DNA of 64,000 bases from Vibrio sonorensis (GTDB lineage: Bacteria > Pseudomonadota > Gammaproteobacteria > Enterobacterales > Vibrionaceae): positions 124,001 to 188,000 of the forward strand of contig NZ_LJJE01000022.1 in assembly GCF_001854765.1 (NCBI RefSeq), in the 5' to 3' direction. The translations under genes were made by a program, and so were the position numbers. Below are positions 29,458 to 38,653 of the stretch, in pieces (the stretch's first letter is position 1; each line of letters begins with the position of its first letter). Below the pieces are notes generated by a model. It was not told the origin of the DNA. It saw only the letters and a list, made by a program, of their open reading frames with translations, and did no database searches.

Positions 29458-31074
29458 GTGAAATTATCAGTGAGAAAGAAACTCTATCTTGGGTTTGGAA
29501 GTATTCTTTTGATCCTGGCCATCATGGGGGGCACTATCTGGGTTGAGGTTACTCAATCTCATGAAGTGGCAGATGAAATCCGGTTAGATGATGTTCCGGA
29601 AGTGGTGAACTATCTCATGTTGGTCGATGAAGCGGGTGATGTATATCGAGATGCAACGGGGGTGCTTCTTGGTGTTGATGGTGCTTTTGAAGACTATCAA
29701 AGTAATAAACTAGAATTTGCCGAAGCGATTAAAAGGCTTTTGATCTTAGAAAGCAAAGGCTCGGAAGACCATCAGCGAGTTTTGGAAATTGAATCCTTGA
29801 TGAAGCAGTTTACCGACGGCTTTGAAAAAAATGTTTCGGGGAATCGAACCAGTTTGGCGGACGAAGAGCAGTTTGAACTGCTGCGCTCTCTTTATGAGTC
29901 CTATCTCATTCCAATAGAAAATCACTTAGACACCGCCTCTACAAGTGAGCGAGTTGAAGCGGACAGATCTCTTGCCGAATTAAGTGATGCTTTTGTCGTG
30001 ATAGAAAACACCACGATGGCGATGTCCTTGGTGGGTGCATTGTTAACCGCCGTCGTTGCTTATCTGCTTTCAAATTCCTTAGTGGATCGCATTTCTAAAC
30101 TGGATGAGGTTGCACAACGAGTTGCCAGCGGAGACCTAACCGCAGCGGAAATACAAGATAAGTCCGGCGATGAACTTGCCAACTTAGCGCTATCGGTTAA
30201 CGCAATGCAAAATTCCTTGGTTACTTTAATTGGTTCCATTTCTTCTGTAACAAAAGAAGTGAAGCTTGTCAGTGGTGAACTGAGTACGATCAGTGGCGAT
30301 ATCGTGGGTGGTGCGACAGAACAGGCTGAAAAAGCGAACTTGATAGCTACCGCAGCAGAAGAGCTGACTTTAACCGTGTCAGAAGTCGCTCAACAGGGCG
30401 CCGCTACTTCAGAGCAGGCAAGACAGTCTGAACTTTCCGCCGAACAAGGCAGGGGCGTTATTTCTGAAATGGTGAGCAGCATTACCCAAGTCGCGACACA
30501 GATGAACGAAATGTCTGGTCAAATGAACGAACTCGGTACTCATGGAGAGCAGATTGGCAATGTGATTAAAGTGATTGAAGGCATTGCAGAGCAAACCAAC
30601 TTACTCGCTCTTAACGCGGCGATTGAAGCGGCGCGAGCGGGGGAAGCGGGCAGAGGGTTTGCCGTGGTTGCGGACGAAGTGAGAGCATTGGCTGAGCGCA
30701 CCACGAACGCAACACAAGAAGTGGCAGAAATTATTCAATCTATTCAAGTGGGAACACAAGAAGCGGTGACTTATACGCAAGACAACTGTCAGCTCGTCGA
30801 CTTAGGTGTTGAGCAAAGTCGAGGAGCGGTGTCCGCTTTGGACGAGATTGTTTCAGGAGCGGCGAACGTGCAAGCAATGATCAACTCAATTGCGACGGCT
30901 GCCGAAGAGCAAACCGCTGTAACCAGAGAAATTGCCGCAGATATTACTTTGATTTCCGATATATCCGGCCGCTCATTAGAACTTGCCAACAATAGTTCAC
31001 AGCGTGTTAGTGGGCTGAACGTGCGCGTCTCTGAACTTGAAGGGTTAATTAGCAAGTTTAAGATTGCGTCATAA
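29458..31074 (+). CDS. Methyl-accepting chemotaxis protein
   Basis: Inner-membrane chemoreceptor of 538 residues. TM1 is about residues 9-29 and TM2 about 185-205, enclosing a helical periplasmic domain of the four-helix-bundle type. A HAMP domain follows ([22 protein letters not shown]), then the cytoplasmic coiled coil. The hairpin tip that contacts CheA/CheW is present as [19 protein letters not shown] with [19 protein letters not shown]. Ligand unknown. The start is GTG at 29458 after GGGAAGG; it gives the usual [13 protein letters not shown]. No C-terminal CheR-binding pentapeptide is seen. Confidence 0.93.
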   Translation: MKLSVRKKLYLGFGSILLILAIMGGTIWVEVTQSHEVADEIRLDDVPEVVNYLMLVDEAGDVYRDATGVLLGVDGAFEDYQSNKLEFAEAIKRLLILESKGSEDHQRVLEIESLMKQFTDGFEKNVSGNRTSLADEEQFELLRSLYESYLIPIENHLDTASTSERVEADRSLAELSDAFVVIENTTMAMSLVGALLTAVVAYLLSNSLVDRISKLDEVAQRVASGDLTAAEIQDKSGDELANLALSVNAMQNSLVTLIGSISSVTKEVKLVSGELSTISGDIVGGATEQAEKANLIATAAEELTLTVSEVAQQGAATSEQARQSELSAEQGRGVISEMVSSITQVATQMNEMSGQMNELGTHGEQIGNVIKVIEGIAEQTNLLALNAAIEAARAGEAGRGFAVVADEVRALAERTTNATQEVAEIIQSIQVGTQEAVTYTQDNCQLVDLGVEQSRGAVSALDEIVSGAANVQAMINSIATAAEEQTAVTREIAADITLISDISGRSLELANNSSQRVSGLNVRVSELEGLISKFKIAS

Positions 31075-31127
31075 TTGACAAGGGTGCTTTGTTGTCTTGC
31101 AGGGACAAAGTGAACCTAGGTATACTT

Positions 31128-31148
31128 CTGGCTCCTAATTGGAGCCAG
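31128..31148 (+). promoter_or_regulatory. Perfect hairpin holding the Shine-Dalgarno of the next gene
   Basis: CTGGCTCC-TAATT-GGAGCCAG is a perfect 8-bp stem with a 5-base loop. The 3' arm contains GGAG at 31141-31144, the likely ribosome binding site eight bases before ATG 31153. The tail (TTTC) is too short for a clear terminator. It could be a weak MCP terminator, an RNA switch on translation, or both. Confidence 0.6.
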
Positions 31149-31152
31149 TTTC

Positions 31153-31848
31153 ATGTTTGACCTTCTATACTCTCACCCCGATTTTCACGTCATTAGTAAG
31201 CATCCGAATGTTTCGGTTCACAAAGATGATGGCGACACCATGCTGCTCGAAGAAGTGAAGCAGCGCACTGGAGATAAACAGCTTTATCTTATCCATCGCT
31301 TAGACAAAATGACCTCTGGAATATTGCTACTGGGACGCAATGGCAGCGCAGCTTCGGCGTTATCCGGACAGTTTGCAAATCGCACTGTTGAAAAGTTCTA
31401 CCTAGCGATTAGCAACAAGAAGCCAAAGAAAAAACAGGGCTTGATCAAGGGCGATATGGAGAGGTCGAGGAGAGCAAGTTGGAAGTTGATAAACAGCAAC
31501 AGTAATCCTGCAATCACTCAGTTTTTTTCTCTGGCTGGTGACCAAGGTGAGCGTCTGTTCTTGTGCAAGCCGCTGACTGGAAAAACGCATCAGATCCGAG
31601 TCGCTTTAAAGTCGATAGGTTCAGCGATTACTGGCGATCCTATTTACAATGCTTCGAACCAGTCAGACAGGGGGTACCTACATGCTTTTGCAATACGATT
31701 TGAATACCAGTCTGAAAAATATGAGTTCTTATGTGACCCGCGCCAGAGTGCAAGCTTAGGAAAAAAATGGCATTCGCCGGCAGTAGCCCAAGCACTAGAC
31801 ATGTGGTTGGCACCATGGGCGTTAAATTGGCCAGTTATTAAAAAGTAG
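31153..31848 (+). CDS. RluA-family RNA pseudouridine synthase (TIGR01621-like)
   Basis: A 231-residue enzyme that isomerises uridine to pseudouridine in RNA. The catalytic motif is LIHRLDKMTSGILLLG with Asp51; the later KPLTGKTHQIRVALKSIG and GDPIYN motifs complete the RluA/TruC fold. There is no N-terminal S4 domain. It most resembles the short TruC/RluA-like branch found in vibrios and shewanellae, whose RNA target I cannot name. Its ribosome binding site is buried in the hairpin at 31128. Confidence 0.86.
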   Translation: MFDLLYSHPDFHVISKHPNVSVHKDDGDTMLLEEVKQRTGDKQLYLIHRLDKMTSGILLLGRNGSAASALSGQFANRTVEKFYLAISNKKPKKKQGLIKGDMERSRRASWKLINSNSNPAITQFFSLAGDQGERLFLCKPLTGKTHQIRVALKSIGSAITGDPIYNASNQSDRGYLHAFAIRFEYQSEKYEFLCDPRQSASLGKKWHSPAVAQALDMWLAPWALNWPVIKK

Positions 31849-31927
31849 TACCAAGTCATCGGCTATCAGTGGAAACATTCTTGTGCCACAATGCCTTGGT
31901 AATACAACAAAAATTCGGTGAGTTGCA

Positions 31928-32899
31928 ATGAACTACCAAGATCCTCTTAGCCAATTTATAGAAAGCTTAGCGCCGCGATGTGAAGTGTTTGCTCAAGTAG
32001 AGTTATTTGCACCATGGGGCATCAAAGAGCAATGTTTTGAAGGTGGTTCAGCGTTTACGTTTTTGCGCAAAGGGCGTTGTGTTGTAGAGGTTGAAGGGCA
32101 TGACCCTATTCACCTAAAGTGCGGACAGCTTATTATTCTCCCTCATGGCTCTTGCCACGAAAAAAAGAGTGATGAAGACGCAGTATGTCTAGATTCCGAC
32201 TTCTTATTCAACGGCAAGACGCACAGTGAAATCAGTCAAATGAGGATAGGTGGTTGTGGTGAAGAGAGCCAACTGATGTGTGGATACATCGATTTCTCTC
32301 TCGCACAACATTGGGGCAGAGATGCGCAAATGGGAATTGCTCCAGATATCATGCTGATTGATGTGCAAAAGCACAGCCGTTTAGAACAACTCATTGTATG
32401 GTTAGAAGAAGAGGTAGGTTCAGAATTAGCTGGTCACACGCTGGCATCCCAGAGAGTATTAGAGCTGATTTTAATAGAAATTATGCGTCAAACTTTGGCT
32501 TCTGATCATCCTCCTAGTTGGTTAAGCGGCCTCAGTGATAGGCATATATCTCCGGCAGTATTGTTTGTCCAGCGTCACTTTGCAGAGGAGATTACAGTGC
32601 CGCAACTGGCAGAAGTGGCAGCCCTTTCGAAGAGCGCTTTTTCAGATAGATTTAAAGAGATGACTGGTGTTGCTCCGCTTCAATTCGTTCGGCAGTGGCG
32701 ATGTTTTATAGGCGCAAAACTCTTAGCTGGTAGTCATATGAAGATTGAGGAGATCGCCACTCAAATCGGCTTTCAATCTTCAGATGTGTTTATACGAAAC
32801 TTCAAGCAGTTCCACGACATCACTCCAAAACAGTACAGACAACAGACTCGGCCTCAGAGCAAGAAAATCGACGATTTAACCGCTATCGCCGACGTATAA
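31928..32899 (+). CDS. AraC-family transcriptional regulator with cupin domain
   Basis: A 323-residue cytosolic regulator. The N-terminal half is a cupin-like sensor (GQLIILPHGSCHEKKS near residues 65-85). The C-terminal half has two helix-turn-helix motifs: VPQLAEVAALSKSAFSDRFKE and IEEIATQIGFQSSDVFIRNFKQ, ending in the TPKQYRQ segment. It lies 70 bases before the oxidoreductase operon in the same direction, which is the likely target. The inducer is unknown. Confidence 0.88.
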   Translation: MNYQDPLSQFIESLAPRCEVFAQVELFAPWGIKEQCFEGGSAFTFLRKGRCVVEVEGHDPIHLKCGQLIILPHGSCHEKKSDEDAVCLDSDFLFNGKTHSEISQMRIGGCGEESQLMCGYIDFSLAQHWGRDAQMGIAPDIMLIDVQKHSRLEQLIVWLEEEVGSELAGHTLASQRVLELILIEIMRQTLASDHPPSWLSGLSDRHISPAVLFVQRHFAEEITVPQLAEVAALSKSAFSDRFKEMTGVAPLQFVRQWRCFIGAKLLAGSHMKIEEIATQIGFQSSDVFIRNFKQFHDITPKQYRQQTRPQSKKIDDLTAIADV

Positions 32900-32969
32900 T
32901 CTTGTTGTTCTTGCCAAGTCTATAGATTTATTAATAAGTCAGTTAGCTTATCTCCAAAAGGAGAAAGCG

Positions 32970-33838
32970 ATGAAAGAAATAAATGTATTTGTCACTGGTG
33001 GCACTGGAAATGTAGGAAGTGCCATCGTCGAAGAACTGATTGGAGAAGGTTATCGAGTTCTTGTCCTTTGCAGAAGTAGTGGTGCGGTTTGCAGGGCAGA
33101 AGAGATGGGTGCAATTGCAGTGAAAGGTGATTTAGACCACTCTGCTCTTTGGTTGAATCAGCTCGATGACGTTGAAGCTCTTATTCACACCGGCTGTAGT
33201 TTTGAAGCCGATATGGCCAAGACGGACTATAACTTTGTTACTCAGTTGATTGGATACAACGAGAATAGAGCTCGTCCCCTTACTCTTCTTTACACCTCTG
33301 GTTGCTGGAACTATGGAAGTCATCAGAATCAGATTACCGAAACGACGCCAAAAGAATCAATCCCCGATTTCCAATGGATGCTCGACCATATTCAGATGAT
33401 AAAACGATCGAGCACTTTGGATGTTCGCGTTGTTAGCCCAGCGAACGTCGTGCGTGAAGAAGAGTATTATGTGCCGCCAATACTGCTTTGGGAACTCGAA
33501 AGGGCAGGGCAACCTACAGTGCTAGGTCACTTGAGCATACGTGGTCACTGGTTGAACGTCGAAATCTAGCTAAACTGTATCGACTGGTTTTGGAAAAAGG
33601 TCAGTACGGGGAAGAGTACATAGCAGTCGATCAACCTGCGGCAACCTTGCAACTCATGACTCAGGCAATTAGTCCCAAAAAAGCAAAACTTAATCAAGCA
33701 GCAAAATGGCGTGAAACATATGGAAGTTGGACTCAAGGTTATGAATTAGAACAAGTGTTTAGCGCGCAGAAGGCAATAAAAGAGCTCGGCTGGATTCCTC
33801 GTAGTATCTTTCAAAACGAACAGGAGTTTACGCAATGA
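32970..33838 (+). pseudogene. NAD(P)-binding epimerase/oxidoreductase, one frameshift
   Basis: An extended short-chain dehydrogenase/epimerase. The N-terminal Rossmann motif is VFVTGGTGNVGSAI. Frame 3 runs to about 33562 (HWLNVE) and frame 2 carries on as NLAKLYRLVLEKGQYGEEY to the stop at 33838. Adding one A to the AAA at 33562-33564 restores one protein of about 289 residues, with NLAKLYR at the place where relatives have a DLA-LY motif. So the gene is probably intact in the cell. AAAAGGAG precedes the ATG. Its stop overlaps the next gene (ATGA). Substrate unknown. Confidence 0.85.
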
Positions 33839-34089
33839 ACAAAGAAGAAATCGCCAATCGCTACTCAATACTGCGCCTAGCTCAGGAGGAAGAAATTCAC
33901 ACGAATTGTGGCTTTGCTAAAGCGACAAAAATGGAGCAACAGCGAGTAGAGCGCATAAAAACAGGAGTGGTAACACAAGAGGATATGGAGGTTTTGTCAC
34001 ATCTATTTCGCTGGGAGGAAATAGACTTAACTCTGTATCTGAAGGTTGAAAAACCTTCGCTTTGGCAGCGTTTTAAACAGTTGCTTTAA
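33835..34089 (+). CDS. Hypothetical protein, 84 residues
   Basis: I do not recognise this small, mostly helical, charged cytosolic protein (MNKEEIANRYSILRLAQEEE...). There is no signal peptide or membrane segment. The ATG overlaps the stop of the epimerase gene by four bases, which argues that it is real and coupled to it. The helix spacing (AKATKMEQQRVERIKTG, then VLSHLFRWEEID) faintly recalls a helix-turn-helix, but I would not assign DNA binding. Confidence 0.65.
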   Translation: MNKEEIANRYSILRLAQEEEIHTNCGFAKATKMEQQRVERIKTGVVTQEDMEVLSHLFRWEEIDLTLYLKVEKPSLWQRFKQLL

Positions 34090-34108
34090 GCCTGTAGGGG
34101 CAAGCTTT

Positions 34109-34591
34109 ATGATCACACCGTTTATTGTTATCAGTTTACTTTTACTGCCATCCTTGATGGTGATGTTTATTTTTAAACTTAAGCAGCAAAGTTATCAAAT
34201 CTCTCAGCACGCGTATTTAGGACTCGCTTTGACGTTTCTCTTCTTTGCATCGGGACGTTTATTTGTACCAATGCAACTTGTTGAAATGTTGCCGCCATGG
34301 GTACCACTGCGTTTAGAACTCGTATACGCGTCAGGCCTGATGGAGTTGGCAATTGCTGTCGCATTGCTATTGAAGCCTTATCGAATCTACGCCGCGTTAT
34401 TGGCCTTTGTGGTACTGGTTGGCTTTTTCCCAATTAATATTTATTCGGCGTTTCACTATACAGGGACAGCAGGGCAGCAGATGGGACCGATCTACCTTTT
34501 GATTCGAGCACCGCTTCAATTGATACTGATAAGTTGGGCCTATTTTATGGTGATTAAGCCGATACAAGGTGGAAACAAACGCCTTGGCTAA
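34109..34591 (+). CDS. DoxX-like small membrane protein
   Basis: A 160-residue inner-membrane protein with four hydrophobic helices (about residues 3-21, 35-55, 75-100 and 125-150). The size and helix pattern resemble DoxX/MauE-type proteins, which often sit beside oxidoreductases of the epimerase type. I start at ATG 34109 after GTAGGGG; an upstream TTG would overlap the preceding gene and add a polar tail. It is probably the last gene of the operon that begins at 32970. Confidence 0.65.
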   Translation: MITPFIVISLLLLPSLMVMFIFKLKQQSYQISQHAYLGLALTFLFFASGRLFVPMQLVEMLPPWVPLRLELVYASGLMELAIAVALLLKPYRIYAALLAFVVLVGFFPINIYSAFHYTGTAGQQMGPIYLLIRAPLQLILISWAYFMVIKPIQGGNKRLG

Positions 34592-34742
34592 GGAAATGAC
34601 AAGGCCAAAATAGCAAAGTCATGCAATCAGAGGTTGAGATGGCTTTGCAATGCGTGCCAAAATACGCGCCGCAAAAGGTAAAAGGCCAATCGCTTACTTA
34701 GCGTTTGCACTGCCTATTTTGGAACACCACAGAGAAGTCACC

Positions 34743-35681
34743 ATGCAAGCATCAGCGCTACCTACATTTTTCCAGCATATCGAACAGCAACTCGCTCAAG
34801 CTCCAGATGAAATAAGGCGTTTATTCCACGGCCGAGGACGACGTTGGGAAGGTTTGGAGCAACTGACTTGTGACTGGATGCAAGGGCAGTTGGTGGTCTC
34901 GATATTTAAGTCGGTAGACGACGCGTTCCTGAGCGAGTTAAAGAGTGGCCTTAAGACGCTTAGCGAAAGCCAAACATGGCAGCAGCGTCAGGGAGAAGCG
35001 ATTCATATCCAATATCGATATAGTGATGGAGCCCGGAGCGAAGTTTTTTTGGGGCAGGGGAACCTGTCACCTGTGGTAGTGGAAAATGGTTTGAAGTTTC
35101 AGCTCACGCTGGGCAAAAACCAAAATTCAGGTTTGTTCCTCGACATGCGATATGGGCGAGAGTGGGTTCGCCAACATGCGAAAGAGCAAAATGTACTTAA
35201 CCTTTTTGCCTACACCTGTGGATTTTCTGTCGCCGCGATAGAAGGCGGTGCTGACAAGGTGGTGAATTTGGATATGGCTAAGTCTTCTCTGGCAAGAGGT
35301 CGAGACAATCACAGGCTCAACGAACACAACTTAAATAAAGTGTCTTTTTTTGCTCATGATATTTTTAAGTCTTGGGGAAAAATTAAAAAAGCGGGCCCTT
35401 ACGGTGTAATTGTGATAGATCCGCCTTCATTTCAAAAAGGTAGCTTTGCGTTGACGAAAGACTATCAAAAGATCCTGAGACGACTGCCTGATTTGTTAAC
35501 GGATGGCGGCAAAGTACTCGCGTGTGTTAACTCACCTTCCGTGACCTGTGATTTTTTAATCGAAGAAATGCGCCGCGAAGCGCCGGAGCTAAAATTTTCT
35601 TATCGTTTAGATAATCCGTCAGAATTTGCTGACATCGACGAACAAGCCTCGCTTAAAGCATTGGTGTTTGAAGTTAAGTAG
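34743..35681 (+). CDS. RlmI-like class I SAM-dependent methyltransferase
   Basis: A 312-residue methyltransferase of the RlmI/Methyltrans_SAM type that modifies rRNA or a similar RNA. SAM-binding motif I is VLNLFAYTCGFSVAAIEGGA near residue 145, motif II ends VNLDMAKSSL, and the catalytic-type DPPSF is near residue 225. The segment GLFLDMRYGREWVR before motif I is typical of the RlmI/RlmL-C group. It lacks the N-terminal PUA domain of RlmI, so the target differs or is unknown. I use ATG 34743, which follows AGAGAAG. Confidence 0.8.
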   Translation: MQASALPTFFQHIEQQLAQAPDEIRRLFHGRGRRWEGLEQLTCDWMQGQLVVSIFKSVDDAFLSELKSGLKTLSESQTWQQRQGEAIHIQYRYSDGARSEVFLGQGNLSPVVVENGLKFQLTLGKNQNSGLFLDMRYGREWVRQHAKEQNVLNLFAYTCGFSVAAIEGGADKVVNLDMAKSSLARGRDNHRLNEHNLNKVSFFAHDIFKSWGKIKKAGPYGVIVIDPPSFQKGSFALTKDYQKILRRLPDLLTDGGKVLACVNSPSVTCDFLIEEMRREAPELKFSYRLDNPSEFADIDEQASLKALVFEVK

Positions 35682-35717
35682 TTGGCAGCCGACCTTGTGT
35701 CGGCTGCGAGCGATGTT

Positions 35718-36323
35718 TTACTTTAAAGTGTAGAAGCCGGAGTAAATGCGCGTTGCCGTAGTAAACCAACAGGCAGCACCAAAGATAAAAGCGAAAATTG
35801 CAAAGTAACTGGGGAATAAGCAGCACAGTACGAAAAAGCCGATGGTCTCCGTTCCCTCTGTTAACCCGCTCATGTAATAAAGGGATTTGTGTTTATAGAC
35901 TGGGTTTTCAATGCCCCGTTTTCCCGCCATTACCGCAAATGCCAAAAAGCTACACCCTGTACCGATAAAAGAAAAAATCAGAAAGGCACCCGCAACGGCA
36001 TTGCTTTGCGGCGCTGCTACGACAAAGCCAAAGGGTATAAGGGAATAGAACAGAAAATCTAGACTTATATCGAGAAATCCCCCCGCATCCGTGATGCCTT
36101 GAATCCTAGCGAGCGCTCCGTCGAGTCCATCACAAATACGATTGAGCAGAATAAAGAGCAAAGCCCAGTCATACTGCTCAAAAGCCAAAGCAGGGAAAGC
36201 AATGCAACCCAATAAAAACCCAAAAATGGTGGTTTGATTTGCGGTAACGCCCAGCTTATTGAGTCCTTTGGCCGCCAAGCTGAGTGGTGAGCGAATCAGC
36301 TTTATACTGTAACGATCAAGCAT
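35718..36323 (-). CDS. ynjF: CDP-alcohol phosphatidyltransferase family protein (YnjF-like)
   Basis: Inner-membrane enzyme of 201 residues with about six helices. The family motif is present as Asp65, Asp68-Gly69, Ala72-Arg73, then Gly81, Asp85 and Asp89. The gap between Arg and Gly is seven residues, one shorter than the usual eight or nine. Members swap CMP for an alcohol on a phospholipid; the acceptor here is unknown. It overlaps the ATPase gene by eight bases and closes the ynjBCD operon, as ynjF does in E. coli. ATG 36323 has GGAG upstream. Confidence 0.82.
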   Translation of the reverse strand: MLDRYSIKLIRSPLSLAAKGLNKLGVTANQTTIFGFLLGCIAFPALAFEQYDWALLFILLNRICDGLDGALARIQGITDAGGFLDISLDFLFYSLIPFGFVVAAPQSNAVAGAFLIFSFIGTGCSFLAFAVMAGKRGIENPVYKHKSLYYMSGLTEGTETIGFFVLCCLFPSYFAIFAFIFGAACWFTTATRIYSGFYTLK

Positions 36324-36963
36324 TGCTGTGCTCCCATGGCCACGAAAGAACTCTTCCATTATTGGGCGCGTCATCAATATCGTGGGTGACGAGCAAAGCG
36401 GGTATGTTGGCATGGTGTAGCTGGCCAATCACCCAATCGCGAAATTGAATCCTGAGTTCTTTGTCCAGTTTACTAAACGGTTCATCCAACAACGCAAGCT
36501 TAGGTTTGGCAAGCAACATTCTAATCAGGCTTATACGCGCTCTTTGTCCACCGGAGATCTGGTCTGGATAAGATTCTGACAGATAGCTCAACTGGATAGA
36601 TTCCAATGCTCGTGTGGCCTGCTGACGACGTTGTTCGCCTTTTACCTCATTGGGAAGGGCAAACGCGAGATTTTGCCAAACATTGAGGTGGGGAAAAAGC
36701 AAATCGTCTTGAAACAGTATGCCAACTTGGCGCTGGTGAGCTTCAAGCTCTGTGATTGACGTTCCCCCTAATTTTATAGATCCGCGATAGCTGAACTCTG
36801 GACTTAGGTGGCCAGCAATAAGGTCGAGCAGTGTAGACTTGCCACATCCACTCGGTCCCATTAGACAAACGACTTCACCGGGCTCTATTGTTAGGGATAG
36901 ATTCGAAAACAGAGGTTCGCCACTTGTCTTAGAGATGGCGAGGTTTTCGAGACAAAGTGTCAT
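36316..36963 (-). CDS. ynjD: ABC transporter ATP-binding protein YnjD
   Basis: ATPase of 215 residues for the Ynj importer. Walker A is GPSGCGKS at residues 36-43, the Q-loop is in GILFQDDLLFP, the signature is ISGGQRARIS and Walker B is LALLDEP. It belongs with the thiamine/iron/sulfate-type import ATPases. The start lies 35 bases inside the ynjC gene, so translation is coupled. Confidence 0.9.
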   Translation of the reverse strand: MTLCLENLAISKTSGEPLFSNLSLTIEPGEVVCLMGPSGCGKSTLLDLIAGHLSPEFSYRGSIKLGGTSITELEAHQRQVGILFQDDLLFPHLNVWQNLAFALPNEVKGEQRRQQATRALESIQLSYLSESYPDQISGGQRARISLIRMLLAKPKLALLDEPFSKLDKELRIQFRDWVIGQLHHANIPALLVTHDIDDAPNNGRVLSWPWEHSNA

Positions 36964-38629
36964 GAGTTTTAGTTTCCTTTTTGCGAGATCGATGAAACGG
37001 GTGATACATCCGGCTGATAACCATAGCAGCCGAGAAAAAGATAAATGGTAATACGGCTTGCCATAATCCGTATATTGCCGTCACTCTTCGGTCAGAACCA
37101 CTGGCAAGTGCGACGGCTTCGGTGGTGATGGTGCTAATGCGTCCTGCTCCTAACATCAATGTTGGCAGATACTGAGCTAAGCTGACACTCGCACCAATCG
37201 CCCAGGCGTACATAACCGCTGGTAGTAGCAGTCGCAGCTTCACCGTTACAAAAGTATTAAACGGAGTTTTACCTAAGCTTAATGCTGCACGGGTATAGTT
37301 GATGTTGTAGCTTCGCCAAGGTCCATCTAACGCTAAGTAAACAAATGGAAACGCAAAGAACACGTGTGACCAGATCACCCAAGTAGTGAAAAAGTCACCT
37401 TGGATATAGAGCGTTGATATTTGCATGCCAAATAGTAAAGAGAGCTGCGGGACAAGCATTGGCAAGGCAATTACATAGTCTGGGATGGAAAGTCTGTGTT
37501 TAACGCGATACTCATGTGCTAAGAGCGCCAGTAGAAGGCTGATAACCGCGACTGTCACTGCAATAAACAGGGTTTGATTGACCACGGGTAGAATATTCTG
37601 CCACTCGTAATGCCAGAATCGCAAGCTAAGCCGAGATGGAAAGAGATCGGGGAAACGCCAACGATGGGCAAAACTCCAAATCACCATTAATGGAAAAATG
37701 AAAATGGCAAGGAGAGCTGAGACGGTAAAGAGGCTCTTACCCGGTAGTGCAGTTCCACACCGTCCAGAGATGAGCCAATGGCGTCTTGGATTAGTCAGTG
37801 TTTTTTCTATCCAAACAACACAAGCCATCAGCAGGCTAGTGATAACGAGTAAAACGATCCCTCCGGCTGCCGCTCTAGGGATCTGATTGAGTTCTGGGTC
37901 ATTAAACCATTGCCAAACCAGCACTGAAAAAGTGGGTGGGTTAGTGGGGCCGAGAATTAAGCTCAAGTCTACAACTGCTGCGCCATAAGCAATGACGGCA
38001 AACAAGGCGAATCGCATTCGCTTAAACCACTGAGGGAAAATGGCTTTCCACCAAGTTTGAGCAGGCGAATATCCCAAGGAACTACTGATTTTTTGTCGCT
38101 TTTCTACTTGGATCTGATGAAGAACAGGAATGCTCATTAGCAGCAAAAACGGCACTTCTTTTAGTGCTAATGCCAAAGTCAGACCGATGCCGTACGGATC
38201 GTTTACCAACCAAGGCAGAGAATCACCACTTACGGAAAACCCAAACACCTGATCTGCCCATCGCGCGACGAGTCCTGTCGGGGCGAAAAGAAAGGCAAAT
38301 CCAATAGCGAATGCCACGTGGGGCATTGCTAGCAGGGGCGATAGGGAGCTTTCAATTTTCCGCCAGTGTTTGTTCAACCATAGCTGCTGTAAGATCGCAA
38401 AGCAGATAATACACGCTAGATAGGTACTAATAAGAGCGCTGGAAATCGTTAATAGCAAAGAACGTTCAACGCCTGCCCAATCAAAGATAGCAATGTAGGC
38501 GTGCAATGTGATTTCGTTTAGGCCAATTGGGGGAATATAGCCAAATGAGGATGATACCACTCCAATGAGCCCCGGTAGGATCGGGGCTATACAGATGAGA
38601 AGTACAAATAAGTAGAGAGCTCGGAACAT
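36929..38629 (-). CDS. ynjC: ABC transporter permease YnjC, two fused halves
   Basis: Inner-membrane permease of 566 residues made of two tandem permease halves (like ThiP), each with about six helices. An EAA-like loop can be seen in each half (GYSPAQTWWKAIFPQ near residue 195 and ALSLGKTPFNTFVTVKLRLL near 460). A single polypeptide can thus replace a permease dimer. It pairs with YnjB and YnjD. Confidence 0.9.
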   Translation of the reverse strand: MFRALYLFVLLICIAPILPGLIGVVSSSFGYIPPIGLNEITLHAYIAIFDWAGVERSLLLTISSALISTYLACIICFAILQQLWLNKHWRKIESSLSPLLAMPHVAFAIGFAFLFAPTGLVARWADQVFGFSVSGDSLPWLVNDPYGIGLTLALALKEVPFLLLMSIPVLHQIQVEKRQKISSSLGYSPAQTWWKAIFPQWFKRMRFALFAVIAYGAAVVDLSLILGPTNPPTFSVLVWQWFNDPELNQIPRAAAGGIVLLVITSLLMACVVWIEKTLTNPRRHWLISGRCGTALPGKSLFTVSALLAIFIFPLMVIWSFAHRWRFPDLFPSRLSLRFWHYEWQNILPVVNQTLFIAVTVAVISLLLALLAHEYRVKHRLSIPDYVIALPMLVPQLSLLFGMQISTLYIQGDFFTTWVIWSHVFFAFPFVYLALDGPWRSYNINYTRAALSLGKTPFNTFVTVKLRLLLPAVMYAWAIGASVSLAQYLPTLMLGAGRISTITTEAVALASGSDRRVTAIYGLWQAVLPFIFFSAAMVISRMYHPFHRSRKKETKTHDTLSRKPRHL

Positions 38630-38653
38630 CTGGCTATTTCTCTTTCTATTTGC

